Made by a program: the position numbers and the translations under genes. The notes beneath the pieces were generated by a model. That model saw nothing but the letters and a program-made list of their open reading frames with translations, had not been told where the DNA came from and ran no database searches. 10,749 bases of DNA from Prevotellaceae bacterium (lineage in GTDB: Bacteria; Bacteroidota; Bacteroidia; Bacteroidales; UBA932): NCBI GenBank assembly GCA_031289385.1, contig JAITPP010000310.1, forward strand, positions 1 through 10,749, given 5' to 3'. Of the stretch, positions 1-6,317 are shown piece by piece (the stretch's first letter is position 1; every line of letters begins with the position of its first letter).

Positions 1-8
1 ACTTACGA

Positions 9-149
9 CTAATCTTTAACAACTTTCAAAACATCGCCATTATCTTCTACAATTTTTTTCATCCAAAATTCGGGTAATTGAGGGTGTGCCTGTTGTACGG
101 GATAATTTTCACTATACCCGAATTGTTTTATAATATGAAGAACACAACT
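9..149 (-). pseudogene. Possible 3' remnant of an unidentified gene
   Basis: On the minus strand, 46 codons stay open between an in-frame TAA (152-150) and a TAG (11-9). The translation includes QQAHPQLPEFWMKK and ends in DVLKVVKD. Its use of P, Q, E and W looks like real protein rather than the Lys/Asn/Ile/Phe-rich output of random AT-rich DNA. The only in-frame ATG lies 17 codons before the stop, so no complete gene can be drawn. It lies just downstream of the PnuC-family gene, where other Bacteroidota often carry another thiamine-related gene, but I do not recognise it as any thiamine protein. It could be a decayed gene end or a chance open frame. Confidence 0.25.
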
Positions 150-164
150 TTATTCAAATCATAT

Positions 165-767
165 TTATTTATGAAAAGAAATCTTTTGACTGGCAGCCTC
201 ATCTTTCATCATTCTCAGCCAGCGCAAATAACCTGCAATTGCCAAACATGAATACAAAAGATAAAGTGATGCTGAAATTGGAATATTTTTGTAAAAATAT
301 AAGCAACATGTAACTGCATCAACCACAAGCCACACAAGCCATTGCTCTACATATTTGCGCGAAAGCATCCACATTGCTATAATGCTTAACGATGTTGTAA
401 ACGCATCGACATAAGGTACTTTGCTGTTGGTGAATTTTATTAAAATATATGTTATAAAAATATCAATAATCACAAATAAAAAGGCAAGATGCAACCATTT
501 TTTTAAAGGCGTTTTGCTTATGGAATATGCCTTTCCGCTTTCGGGTTTATGATTATTCCAAATAATCCATCCGTAAATTCCTGCCAAAATATAGTAAATA
601 TTCATTCCCACATCGGCATATATACCTTTCTGAAAATACAAAAATCCGTTTACCGCAGGCATTATAAGTCCTACAATCCATAAATAAATATTTGCTTTGT
701 ATTCAAAATACAAATACAGCAAACCCAAAGCTGCGCCTACTATTTGAAGTATTATTTCAAGTTTCAT
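165..767 (-). CDS. pnuC: PnuC-family vitamin transporter, probably thiamine-specific (PnuT-like)
   Basis: This is an integral inner-membrane protein of 200 aa, the usual length of PnuC-family carriers, with about seven hydrophobic segments. Family hallmarks are visible: the aromatic run YYILAGIYGWIIW (residues 58-70), and a second half with DAFTTSLSIIAMWMLSRKY (121-139) followed by EQWLVWLVVD (141-150). Classic PnuC moves nicotinamide riboside by facilitated diffusion, with trapping by phosphorylation inside the cell. Here the gene starts 15 bp after the stop of a TonB-dependent receptor and lies in the same TPP-riboswitch transcript. That context matches the thiamine transporter branch (PnuT) known from comparative genomics of Bacteroidota, so thiamine is the likelier substrate. 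The ATG at 767-765 has no Shine-Dalgarno, only an A-rich leader. The family call is secure; the substrate is inferred from context. Confidence 0.9.
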   Translation of the reverse strand: MKLEIILQIVGAALGLLYLYFEYKANIYLWIVGLIMPAVNGFLYFQKGIYADVGMNIYYILAGIYGWIIWNNHKPESGKAYSISKTPLKKWLHLAFLFVIIDIFITYILIKFTNSKVPYVDAFTTSLSIIAMWMLSRKYVEQWLVWLVVDAVTCCLYFYKNIPISASLYLLYSCLAIAGYLRWLRMMKDEAASQKISFHK

Positions 768-782
768 AATTTATTTTTTCTG

Positions 783-3023
783 CTAAAATGTTACCGACAA
801 ATTTATCATAAAATTGCATGTTGCCTGTGGATAATATCCCATATAATTCGAGCGATACACTACATTTTCCGCAGCATCTTTAATGTATGCGCTGCTTCCC
901 CAGCCGTTGCTGCTGTATTTTTTTCCGAAAATATTATTTACGGTTATTCCAAAATTTAATGTTCCTAACGACTTGGTTTGCAGTGAATAATCAATACGAA
1001 TGTTATTTAAAAAATATGCATCAAGACTTAAATCATCTTGTTCCGAATTTGTAACATATTGCTTGCCGACGTAAACAGAATGTAGCGCCGTTGTGAAATT
1101 TCCAAATTTTGCCGATAGCAGCGAACCCGCAATAACACTCGGCGAATAAGCAATTGTTGCTGTTCCGATATAATTTGCAGTTTGGGTATAAAGTGCGTTC
1201 CAATCTTCGTCATAATCGTCGAGATATTCGGTGTAATTTTTTATTTTATTTTTGCTGAAAGTCGCATTAACATTCCATGTCAGCCAATCGGTAAATTTTA
1301 TTCCAGCCGCTAATTCTATTCCTGCGCGGTAACTTTTTGCAACGTTATCGGTAAGCGGCTCGCCAATATCGTTGGTTTCGCCTGTAAGCACAAGTTGATT
1401 TTTATAATTCATTAAATATAATGTTGCATCGAAATTAAAAATATTATTGCGAAAATTATATCCTAATTCATAATCTAAAAGTTGTTCTGATTTTGGCGTT
1501 GCATTAAATTTTGCATCTGTAAAATTATTTCGCGTAGGCTCTTTGTTGGCAACGGCAAACGATGCGTAGGCATTGCTCGTTTTATTAATTTGATAATAAA
1601 AACCAAATTTAGGATTGAAAAATCTGTAAGCATTATCAACCGTTAAGCCTTGCATTTTTTCGTTTATCCAATCCCAATTATCGTTTTCGCCGTTTATTTT
1701 ATGATTTATCTGACGATATTGCAAATCGGCATAAACATTAAGATTTTTGGCAATTTCATAGTTTGCTTTTGCAAAAATATTTGCATCTGTTTTGCCTGTA
1801 TAATTTCGATAATATTCGTGATTTGCATCAATATTTCCTATGTAATTTTTCACCCAGATAACATTTCCCCAATGGTTGCCAACGTATCTGTTTATGCCGC
1901 CTCCGAGCGATGCCGAAAGTTTTTGTGTTTTATAATTTAATGAAAAAACGCCTCCGAAAAAATCGTTATCCATTTGCTTGCGGCGAACAAGATTCGTTTT
2001 TTTTATTGTCGCGCCATCGGCAACAAATGGCTGCAACCCGTATTCTACAAGAGTTCGAGCGTTTTTATATTCTTCGTAATATCCATCTCCGCGCGTATAG
2101 TGCAGGGTTGCATTAAAATTCCACTTCTCATTTAAAATCTGATTGTACAACAACTGATAATTGCGTTGAAGATAATTGTCGGTTTGATTGTCATAAAAAC
2201 CTGTTACGTTTCCGTTGTCATCCTGAATTTCGCCGCAAGGATTGTAACGGCGATTTTTTGCCATCTGTTCGGCATCTATTCCATCCCATGCGTGATAAGT
2301 TTTTTCTTTCCCGCCGAAAGTGATAAACTTAACAACGGCGCGGTTTCCATAGTATGCTCCCTGTGCAAAATACGAACGCAATCGCGACGATGCTCTGTCG
2401 ATATATCCATCCGAATTTATGTTCGATAATCGTGCGCTCAGAGCAAAATGATTTTTCAAAATTCCTGTTCCCAATTTAACAATTTCGCGATGCGTATTAT
2501 ACGAACCCGCCGACAGCGAAACGTTTCCGTAAGGCTCATTATCTATCGCCTCTGTCCGCATATTTATGCTTGCGCCAAACGCTCCCGCCCCGTTTGTTGA
2601 CGAGCCAACTCCGCGCTGCACCTGAATATCGGCTACCGACGATACAAAATCGGGCATATTTACCCAATACAACGAATGGCTTTCGGCATCGTTCAGCGGA
2701 ACGCCGTTGGTTGTTACGTTTATGCGAGTCGCATCAACGCCTCTGATACGAACGCCTGTGTAGCCTATTCCTGCGCCTGCATCCGAAGTTGCAACCGTTG
2801 ACGGCATAAGCGTAAGCAAAAACGGAACATCTTGTCCGTAATTTGAACTTTTAATAAGACTTTTTGTTAGCGACGAATGTGTAACGGGAGTCTTGCTTTC
2901 GGCGCGAGTGGCAATTACTTGAATTTCATCTAATTCAACAATTCGCACCGAATCGTTTTCTTGTGATAATGCCGCCGTAAATGCAGTGCAAAACACAAAC
3001 AATGTAATAACATTTTTCTTCAT
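783..3023 (-). CDS. TonB-dependent outer-membrane receptor, probable thiamine uptake
   Basis: This encodes a 746-aa outer-membrane beta-barrel receptor driven by TonB-ExbBD. An N-terminal signal peptide ends near residue 20 (ALS|QENDS). A TonB-box-like stretch follows (about 28-40, ending DEIQVIATR). The plug domain (about 45-158) carries GVRIRGVDATRINVTTNGVP and the typical plug end QVQRGVGSSTNGAGAFGASI. The remainder is barrel, with alternating aromatic strands, and the last residue is Phe in a terminal NLSVTF strand, as expected for BAM insertion. There is no N-terminal carboxypeptidase-regulatory repeat as in SusC-type receptors, and no SusD partner nearby. A TPP riboswitch lies directly upstream and a PnuC-family transporter directly downstream, so the likely cargo is thiamine or a phosphorylated or precursor form. 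The ATG at 3023-3021 follows AGAAAAG. By sequence alone it is only a generic TonB-dependent receptor; the substrate comes from the riboswitch. Confidence 0.93.
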   Translation of the reverse strand: MKKNVITLFVFCTAFTAALSQENDSVRIVELDEIQVIATRAESKTPVTHSSLTKSLIKSSNYGQDVPFLLTLMPSTVATSDAGAGIGYTGVRIRGVDATRINVTTNGVPLNDAESHSLYWVNMPDFVSSVADIQVQRGVGSSTNGAGAFGASINMRTEAIDNEPYGNVSLSAGSYNTHREIVKLGTGILKNHFALSARLSNINSDGYIDRASSRLRSYFAQGAYYGNRAVVKFITFGGKEKTYHAWDGIDAEQMAKNRRYNPCGEIQDDNGNVTGFYDNQTDNYLQRNYQLLYNQILNEKWNFNATLHYTRGDGYYEEYKNARTLVEYGLQPFVADGATIKKTNLVRRKQMDNDFFGGVFSLNYKTQKLSASLGGGINRYVGNHWGNVIWVKNYIGNIDANHEYYRNYTGKTDANIFAKANYEIAKNLNVYADLQYRQINHKINGENDNWDWINEKMQGLTVDNAYRFFNPKFGFYYQINKTSNAYASFAVANKEPTRNNFTDAKFNATPKSEQLLDYELGYNFRNNIFNFDATLYLMNYKNQLVLTGETNDIGEPLTDNVAKSYRAGIELAAGIKFTDWLTWNVNATFSKNKIKNYTEYLDDYDEDWNALYTQTANYIGTATIAYSPSVIAGSLLSAKFGNFTTALHSVYVGKQYVTNSEQDDLSLDAYFLNNIRIDYSLQTKSLGTLNFGITVNNIFGKKYSSNGWGSSAYIKDAAENVVYRSNYMGYYPQATCNFMINLSVTF

Positions 3024-3049
3024 CTTTTCTATTTTTTTTGATTAACACA

Positions 3050-3146
3050 GAAAAGGGGATACTTCTCTATTGCTTCCCTACGTCGGCATTATCCGAATCA
3101 GGTACAATGGGTATAATCTCAGCCCGTAATATTTAGGCACCCCTTA
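3050..3146 (-). promoter_or_regulatory. TPP riboswitch (THI box)
   Basis: Read on the minus strand, the segment carries the conserved TPP-aptamer pieces in order: AAGGGGTGCC (3145-3136), GGGCTGAGA then ACCC, then ACCTGATTCGGATAATGCCG, and finally GACGTAGGGAAGC. The closing P1 helix pairs AAGGGG (3145-3140) with CCCCTT (3058-3053). Between P1 and the receptor ATG there are only about 29 nt and no hairpin with a T-run, so control is probably at translation initiation rather than by termination. TPP binding is expected to lower expression of the receptor and the PnuC-family transporter downstream. Confidence 0.96.
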
Positions 3147-3158
3147 GCTTATTTGCTG

Positions 3159-3166
3159 CAAAAGTA
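3159..3166 (-). promoter_or_regulatory. Bacteroidota-type -7 promoter element of the thiamine operon
   Basis: TACTTTTG on the minus strand matches the Bacteroidota -7 consensus TAnnTTTG and lies 13 bp upstream of the first riboswitch base. The upstream element is less clear. A TTG lies at 3191-3189 with a 22-bp spacer, slightly long for the usual 19-21 bp. The placement fits a transcript that begins just before the TPP aptamer. Confidence 0.65.
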
Positions 3167-3197
3167 ATAAATATTTTTGAAATAGAAACAAGTATAT

Positions 3198-3344
3198 TAG
3201 TATTCAGTATTCCGTATTCCGTATCTGTAGCTTGTTCTTGATTCTTGGCTCTTGATACAGAATACTGAATACAGAATACACAATACGGAATACACAATAC
3301 GGAATACAGAATACGGAATACACAATACGAAATACGGAATACCA
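3198..3344. repeat. Array of 21 in-phase heptamers with inverted halves
   Basis: The 147 bp divide into 21 consecutive 7-bp units without one indel. Units 1-4 (3198-3225) are TAGTATT, CAGTATT, CCGTATT and CCGTATC. Units 5-8 (3226-3253) are divergent but keep the phase: TGTAGCT, TGTTCTT, GATTCTT, GGCTCTT. Units 9-21 (3254-3344) are mostly AATACNN, with AATACGG and AATACAC alternating. The right half reads as the reverse complement of the left (GGAATAC versus GTATTCC), so the arms can fold on each other around the central units. The array lies between the divergent promoters of the thiamine operon and the small secreted protein. A related tract lies at 7438-7521. Confidence 0.85.
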
Positions 3345-3412
3345 ACAACCAAGCAATAAGGTTAATTTTTATTAAGATTTTGCATAAATAAAAATATTAA
3401 TATTTATTCAAT

Positions 3413-3420
3413 TACTTTTG
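3413..3420 (+). promoter_or_regulatory. -7 promoter element of the small secreted protein gene
   Basis: TACTTTTG matches TAnnTTTG and ends 16 bp before the ATG at 3437. This predicts a very short leader of roughly 10 nt. I see no convincing -33 TTG at the right spacing; the nearest, at 3380-3382, is 30 bp away. The call rests on the -7 element and position alone. Confidence 0.5.
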
Positions 3421-3436
3421 TAATAAGAATGACAAA

Positions 3437-3841
3437 ATGAAGAAAATTATTTTAATATTTTCAGTTATAATCTGTGTATTGAATAACAATTCTTATGCAA
3501 ATACACAGCAGATAAACGAAACATCGGAATCAACAAATATTTTTGATGCCGAAAGTTGTTTTATTTTGGAAAATACTGAATATTATAATTTTTCATTAAC
3601 CAATAAATTAAAATCATTATCGTGCTTACTGCTTAATGCCGCCGACGACGATAACAACAACGAACAATTCTGTGCCAATTTATTTAAAGAAAAAGGCGAG
3701 CAAGATGAAGAATATTCTGTAAATTATTTTGATAATACCGGTACAATTCAAAATAGTAAACCATATATTTGCTTTTACCAAAATGCAGTTATCGAACGCT
3801 TGTTTGATATTTTTTGGTTAGGGAAAAACAAATACTTATAG
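3437..3841 (+). CDS. Small exported protein of unknown function
   Basis: I do not recognise this 134-aa protein. Residues 1-21 form a clear Sec signal peptide: MKK, a hydrophobic core, then NSYA with a fitting S-Y-A cleavage site before NTQQ. The mature part of about 113 residues is acidic and Asn-rich, with DDDNNNEQ near residue 72 and EQDEE near 90. It has four cysteines, at 41, 63, 79 and 112, enough for two disulphides in the periplasm. There is no lipobox, no second membrane segment and no recognisable domain. Its own TAnnTTTG promoter lies just upstream and no neighbour is in its operon. The alternative is a spurious open frame, but the signal peptide, a promoter at the right place and a balanced residue mix argue for a real, probably lineage-restricted gene. 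Confidence 0.62.
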   Translation: MKKIILIFSVIICVLNNNSYANTQQINETSESTNIFDAESCFILENTEYYNFSLTNKLKSLSCLLLNAADDDNNNEQFCANLFKEKGEQDEEYSVNYFDNTGTIQNSKPYICFYQNAVIERLFDIFWLGKNKYL

Positions 3842-4049
3842 ATTCCGTATAAATTTCTTTTGATTTATTTTTAATAATAATAATCGGAGTTTACTAACTC
3901 TGCTTGTTGTTTTGATATTCAATAAAACAACTCACAATTTTAATAATTTAAACAATATGATTAACAAAAAAATATGTATTATTATTGGAATAAGGCTTGG
4001 ATATAAATTTTGAAAATATAAAATACATTCAATCATTCTTTTTTTCGAG
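3842..4049 (+). other. AT-rich spacer with weak hairpins and an 18-codon frame
   Basis: No recognisable gene is present. There is an 8-bp inverted repeat, GTTGTTTT (3906-3913) and AAAACAAC (3924-3931), with a 10-nt loop and no following T-run. There is also a smaller GAGTT/AACTC hairpin just before it. An 18-codon frame (ATG 3957 to TGA 4013, beginning MINKKICIII) ends 36 bp before the terminator stem. No TAnnTTTG motif precedes it. The stretch is most simply the 3' untranslated part of the upstream transcript. Confidence 0.4.
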
Positions 4050-4092
4050 GAGGCTGCACAAAAATATCTTGTGCAGCTTCTTTGTTTTTTTT
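4050..4092 (+). terminator. Strong intrinsic terminator
   Basis: GAGGCTGCACAA (4050-4061) pairs with TTGTGCAGCTTC (4069-4080) over 12 bp, with a single G-U wobble and a 7-nt loop. TTTGTTTTTTTT follows at once (4081-4092). The poly-T orientation makes it a plus-strand terminator. It would end the transcript of the small secreted protein about 210 bp after its stop codon and insulate gyrB. Confidence 0.88.
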
Positions 4093-4232
4093 ATACACGG
4101 ATGCGAAGTAAGAATCAATGATTTGCCTTAGTGCTTTTTCAAATCAACTAATTAAGCAAATTAATCAAAAAACAAATCAACAAATAAATATCTAAATATA
4201 AGTTAAATAATGAATAATGTTAATAAAAAAAA
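4093..4232 (+). other. AT-rich spacer upstream of gyrB with short direct repeats
   Basis: No gene is visible. CAAATCAAC occurs at 4140-4148 and again at 4173-4181, a 33-bp interval or about three helical turns. Looser copies are CAAATTAATC between them and CAAATCAAT near 4268. In so A-rich a stretch these may be chance, but their place upstream of the gyrB promoter would suit a regulator or an UP-like element. Confidence 0.3.
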
Positions 4233-4262
4233 TTGTGAAGTCATAGTATTTTCATACCTTTG
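4233..4262 (+). promoter_or_regulatory. gyrB promoter (-33 TTG and -7 TACCTTTG)
   Basis: TTG at 4233-4235 and TACCTTTG at 4255-4262 are separated by 19 bp, the best match in the window to the Bacteroidota housekeeping promoter (TTG, 19-21 bp, TAnnTTTG). Transcription would start near 4267-4270, about 40 nt before the gyrB ATG. No other promoter motif is seen before the next gene, so it probably also drives the M23 peptidase. Confidence 0.75.
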
Positions 4263-4309
4263 CAAGTCAAATCAATATAGAAATTAATACGATATTTTAC
4301 AATAAAATT

Positions 4310-6307
4310 ATGGCAGAATTAGAAACAACAATCTCAGAATCAGAGAACATTAAGAAAAATGAAAATTATACAGCCGACAATATTCAGGTTTTAGAAGGCT
4401 TGGAGGCTGTTCGCAAACGCCCTTCGATGTACATTGGCGATATTGGCGAAAGAGGCTTGCACCATTTGGTTTACGAAGTTGTTGATAACTCAATCGACGA
4501 GGCGCTTGCAGGATATTGCACAGAAATAAATGTGTCGATAAACAAAGATAATTCAGTAACAGTAAGCGATAACGGGCGCGGAATACCTACCGGAATTCAC
4601 AAAAAAGAAAATAAATCGGCGTTGGAAGTTGTGCTTACCATACTTCATGCAGGCGGCAAGTTCGATAAAGGAAGTTACAAAGTTTCGGGAGGTTTACACG
4701 GAGTAGGCGTATCGTGCGTAAATGCTTTATCAATACTACTGATTGCCGAAGTTTTTCAAAACGGCAAACATTTCATACAGGAATACCGAAAAGGAATACC
4801 GCAATACGATGTAAAAGTTATCGGCGAAAGCGATAAAAACGGCACTACAATTACATTTCATCCCGATCCTGAGATTTTCACAACCACGTTAGAATACAAA
4901 TACGAAATTCTTGCATCACGCTTGCGCGAACTTGCTTATCTTAACAAAGGAATTCGCTTGAATATAATAGATTATCGCAACGAAGTGGAAATTGAAGGCA
5001 CAGAAGAAAAGAAATTTGTTGAAGACAGTTTTTATTCAAAAGATGGGCTGAAAGAATTTGTTCAATATCTTGATGGTACGCGCGTTCATTTAACCGAAAA
5101 TCCAATATATCTTGAAACCGAAAAAGCAGGAATTCCTGTGGAAATAGCAATGCAATATAATTCGGGATACACCGAAAATATTCATGCTTACGTAAATAAT
5201 ATTAATACGATTGAAGGCGGAACACACCTTACTGGTTTCAAACGCGGACTTACGACAACGCTGAAAAGTTTTGCCGAAAAAAACGGATTTCTTGCCAAAT
5301 TGAAATTCGATATTGACCCCGCCGATTTTCGCGAAGGATTAACAGCAATAATATCAGTAAAAGTTGCCGAACCCCAGTTTGAAGGACAAACAAAAACAAA
5401 ACTCGGCAACAGCGAAGTTCAAGCCGTTGTATCGCAAGCAACAAGCACAGCCCTTGAAAATTATCTGGAAGAAAATCCAAAAGACGCAAAAATAATAATA
5501 GAAAAAGTAATTCTGGCAGCAACAGCACGCAATGCAGCACGCAAAGCACGCGAAATGGTACAGCGCAAATCGCCGCTTTCGGGCAGCGGATTGCCGGGGA
5601 AATTAGCCGACTGCTCGAGCCGCGATGCAACAATTTCGGAATTGTTTTTAGTCGAAGGAGATTCGGCAGGCGGCTCTGCAAAAAGCGGACGCGACAGATT
5701 GTTTCAGGCAATTCTTCCGCTAAGAGGTAAAATTCTGAACGTTGAAAAAGCAATGGAACATAAAGTTTTTGAAAGTGAAGAAATACGAAATATCTACACT
5801 GCGCTTGGCGTAACAATAGGCACAGAAGAAGATTCAAAAGCCTTGAACATGGATAAACTTCGCTATCATAAAATAATAGTAATGACGGATGCCGACGTCG
5901 ATGGAAGCCATATCGACACTTTGGTTATGACGTTCTTTTTCCGTTATATGAAAGAACTTATACAAGGCGGATATCTTTATATTGCTGCGCCTCCTTTATA
6001 TTTGGTAAAAAAAGGAAAAGAATCGCGCTACTGCTGGACAGAAGACGACAGACTGCGAGCAATAGACGAAATGGGAAAAGGAAAAGAATCGGGAATAGCG
6101 GTACAACGCTACAAAGGTTTGGGAGAAATGAATCCCGAACAACTGTGGGATACAACAATGAATCCCGAAAACAGAATTTTGCGACAAGTTACAATCGACA
6201 ACGTTGCCGAAGCCGACAGAATTTTCTCGATGCTTATGGGCGACGATGTTCCGCCACGCCGCGAATTTATTGAAACTCACGCAAAATATGCAAATATTGA
6301 CACCTAA
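4310..6307 (+). CDS. gyrB: DNA gyrase subunit B
   Basis: This is the ATPase subunit of the GyrA2B2 type II topoisomerase that adds negative supercoils to DNA in the cytoplasm. At 665 aa it is typical of Bacteroidota GyrB and lacks the roughly 170-aa insertion of the E. coli enzyme. The GHKL ATPase domain (about 30-240) has EVVDNSIDEALAG with the catalytic-base Glu56 and Mg-binding Asn60, DNGRGIP, and the lid motif GGLHGVGVSCVNALS. The transducer domain follows (about 255-420). The Toprim domain has EGDSAGGSAKSGRDR with Glu449, and DADVDGSH with Asp527, Asp529 and Asp531 as metal ligands. The C-terminal end has QRYKGLGEMNPEQLW. The ATG at 4310 follows an A-rich leader without Shine-Dalgarno. 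A ParE identity is less likely, because the N-terminal signature GLHHLVYEVVDNSIDEALAG and the overall build are GyrB-like. Confidence 0.97.
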   Translation: MAELETTISESENIKKNENYTADNIQVLEGLEAVRKRPSMYIGDIGERGLHHLVYEVVDNSIDEALAGYCTEINVSINKDNSVTVSDNGRGIPTGIHKKENKSALEVVLTILHAGGKFDKGSYKVSGGLHGVGVSCVNALSILLIAEVFQNGKHFIQEYRKGIPQYDVKVIGESDKNGTTITFHPDPEIFTTTLEYKYEILASRLRELAYLNKGIRLNIIDYRNEVEIEGTEEKKFVEDSFYSKDGLKEFVQYLDGTRVHLTENPIYLETEKAGIPVEIAMQYNSGYTENIHAYVNNINTIEGGTHLTGFKRGLTTTLKSFAEKNGFLAKLKFDIDPADFREGLTAIISVKVAEPQFEGQTKTKLGNSEVQAVVSQATSTALENYLEENPKDAKIIIEKVILAATARNAARKAREMVQRKSPLSGSGLPGKLADCSSRDATISELFLVEGDSAGGSAKSGRDRLFQAILPLRGKILNVEKAMEHKVFESEEIRNIYTALGVTIGTEEDSKALNMDKLRYHKIIVMTDADVDGSHIDTLVMTFFFRYMKELIQGGYLYIAAPPLYLVKKGKESRYCWTEDDRLRAIDEMGKGKESGIAVQRYKGLGEMNPEQLWDTTMNPENRILRQVTIDNVAEADRIFSMLMGDDVPPRREFIETHAKYANIDT

Positions 6308-6317
6308 AATTTTCAGC

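Noticed and set aside
98..120. CGGG...CCCG inverted repeat downstream of the PnuC-family gene, considered as its terminator
   Set aside because: The stem has a bulge and there is no T-run after it on the minus strand, so it does not qualify as an intrinsic terminator.
744..2429. Several plus-strand frames of 68-96 codons across the TonB receptor
   Set aside because: They lie antisense to a receptor with a complete plug and barrel, have no domains or promoters, and are shadows of the real gene.
3198..3344. Heptamer array considered as a CRISPR array
   Set aside because: The units are 7 bp without spacers, and there are no cas genes, so it does not fit CRISPR architecture.
3133..3348. 71-codon minus-strand frame beginning MLVFRISYCVFRILYS
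   Set aside because: It is the translation of the heptamer array, which explains its repeating Tyr/Cys/Val/Ile pattern, and it then runs through the thiamine-operon promoter into the TPP aptamer. It is not a gene.
5250..5837. 195-codon minus-strand frame inside gyrB
   Set aside because: It is fully antisense to the conserved transducer and Toprim parts of GyrB. Its Leu/Arg/Phe-rich translation is what the opposite strand of a Glu/Lys/Ala/Gln-rich gene gives.
6204..6317. Extended start of the M23 peptidase inside gyrB
   Set aside because: The frame is open from ATG 6204, but the extra 38 residues would bury the signal peptide inside the protein and overlap the GyrB C-terminus by about 100 bp. 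ATG 6318 fits export.
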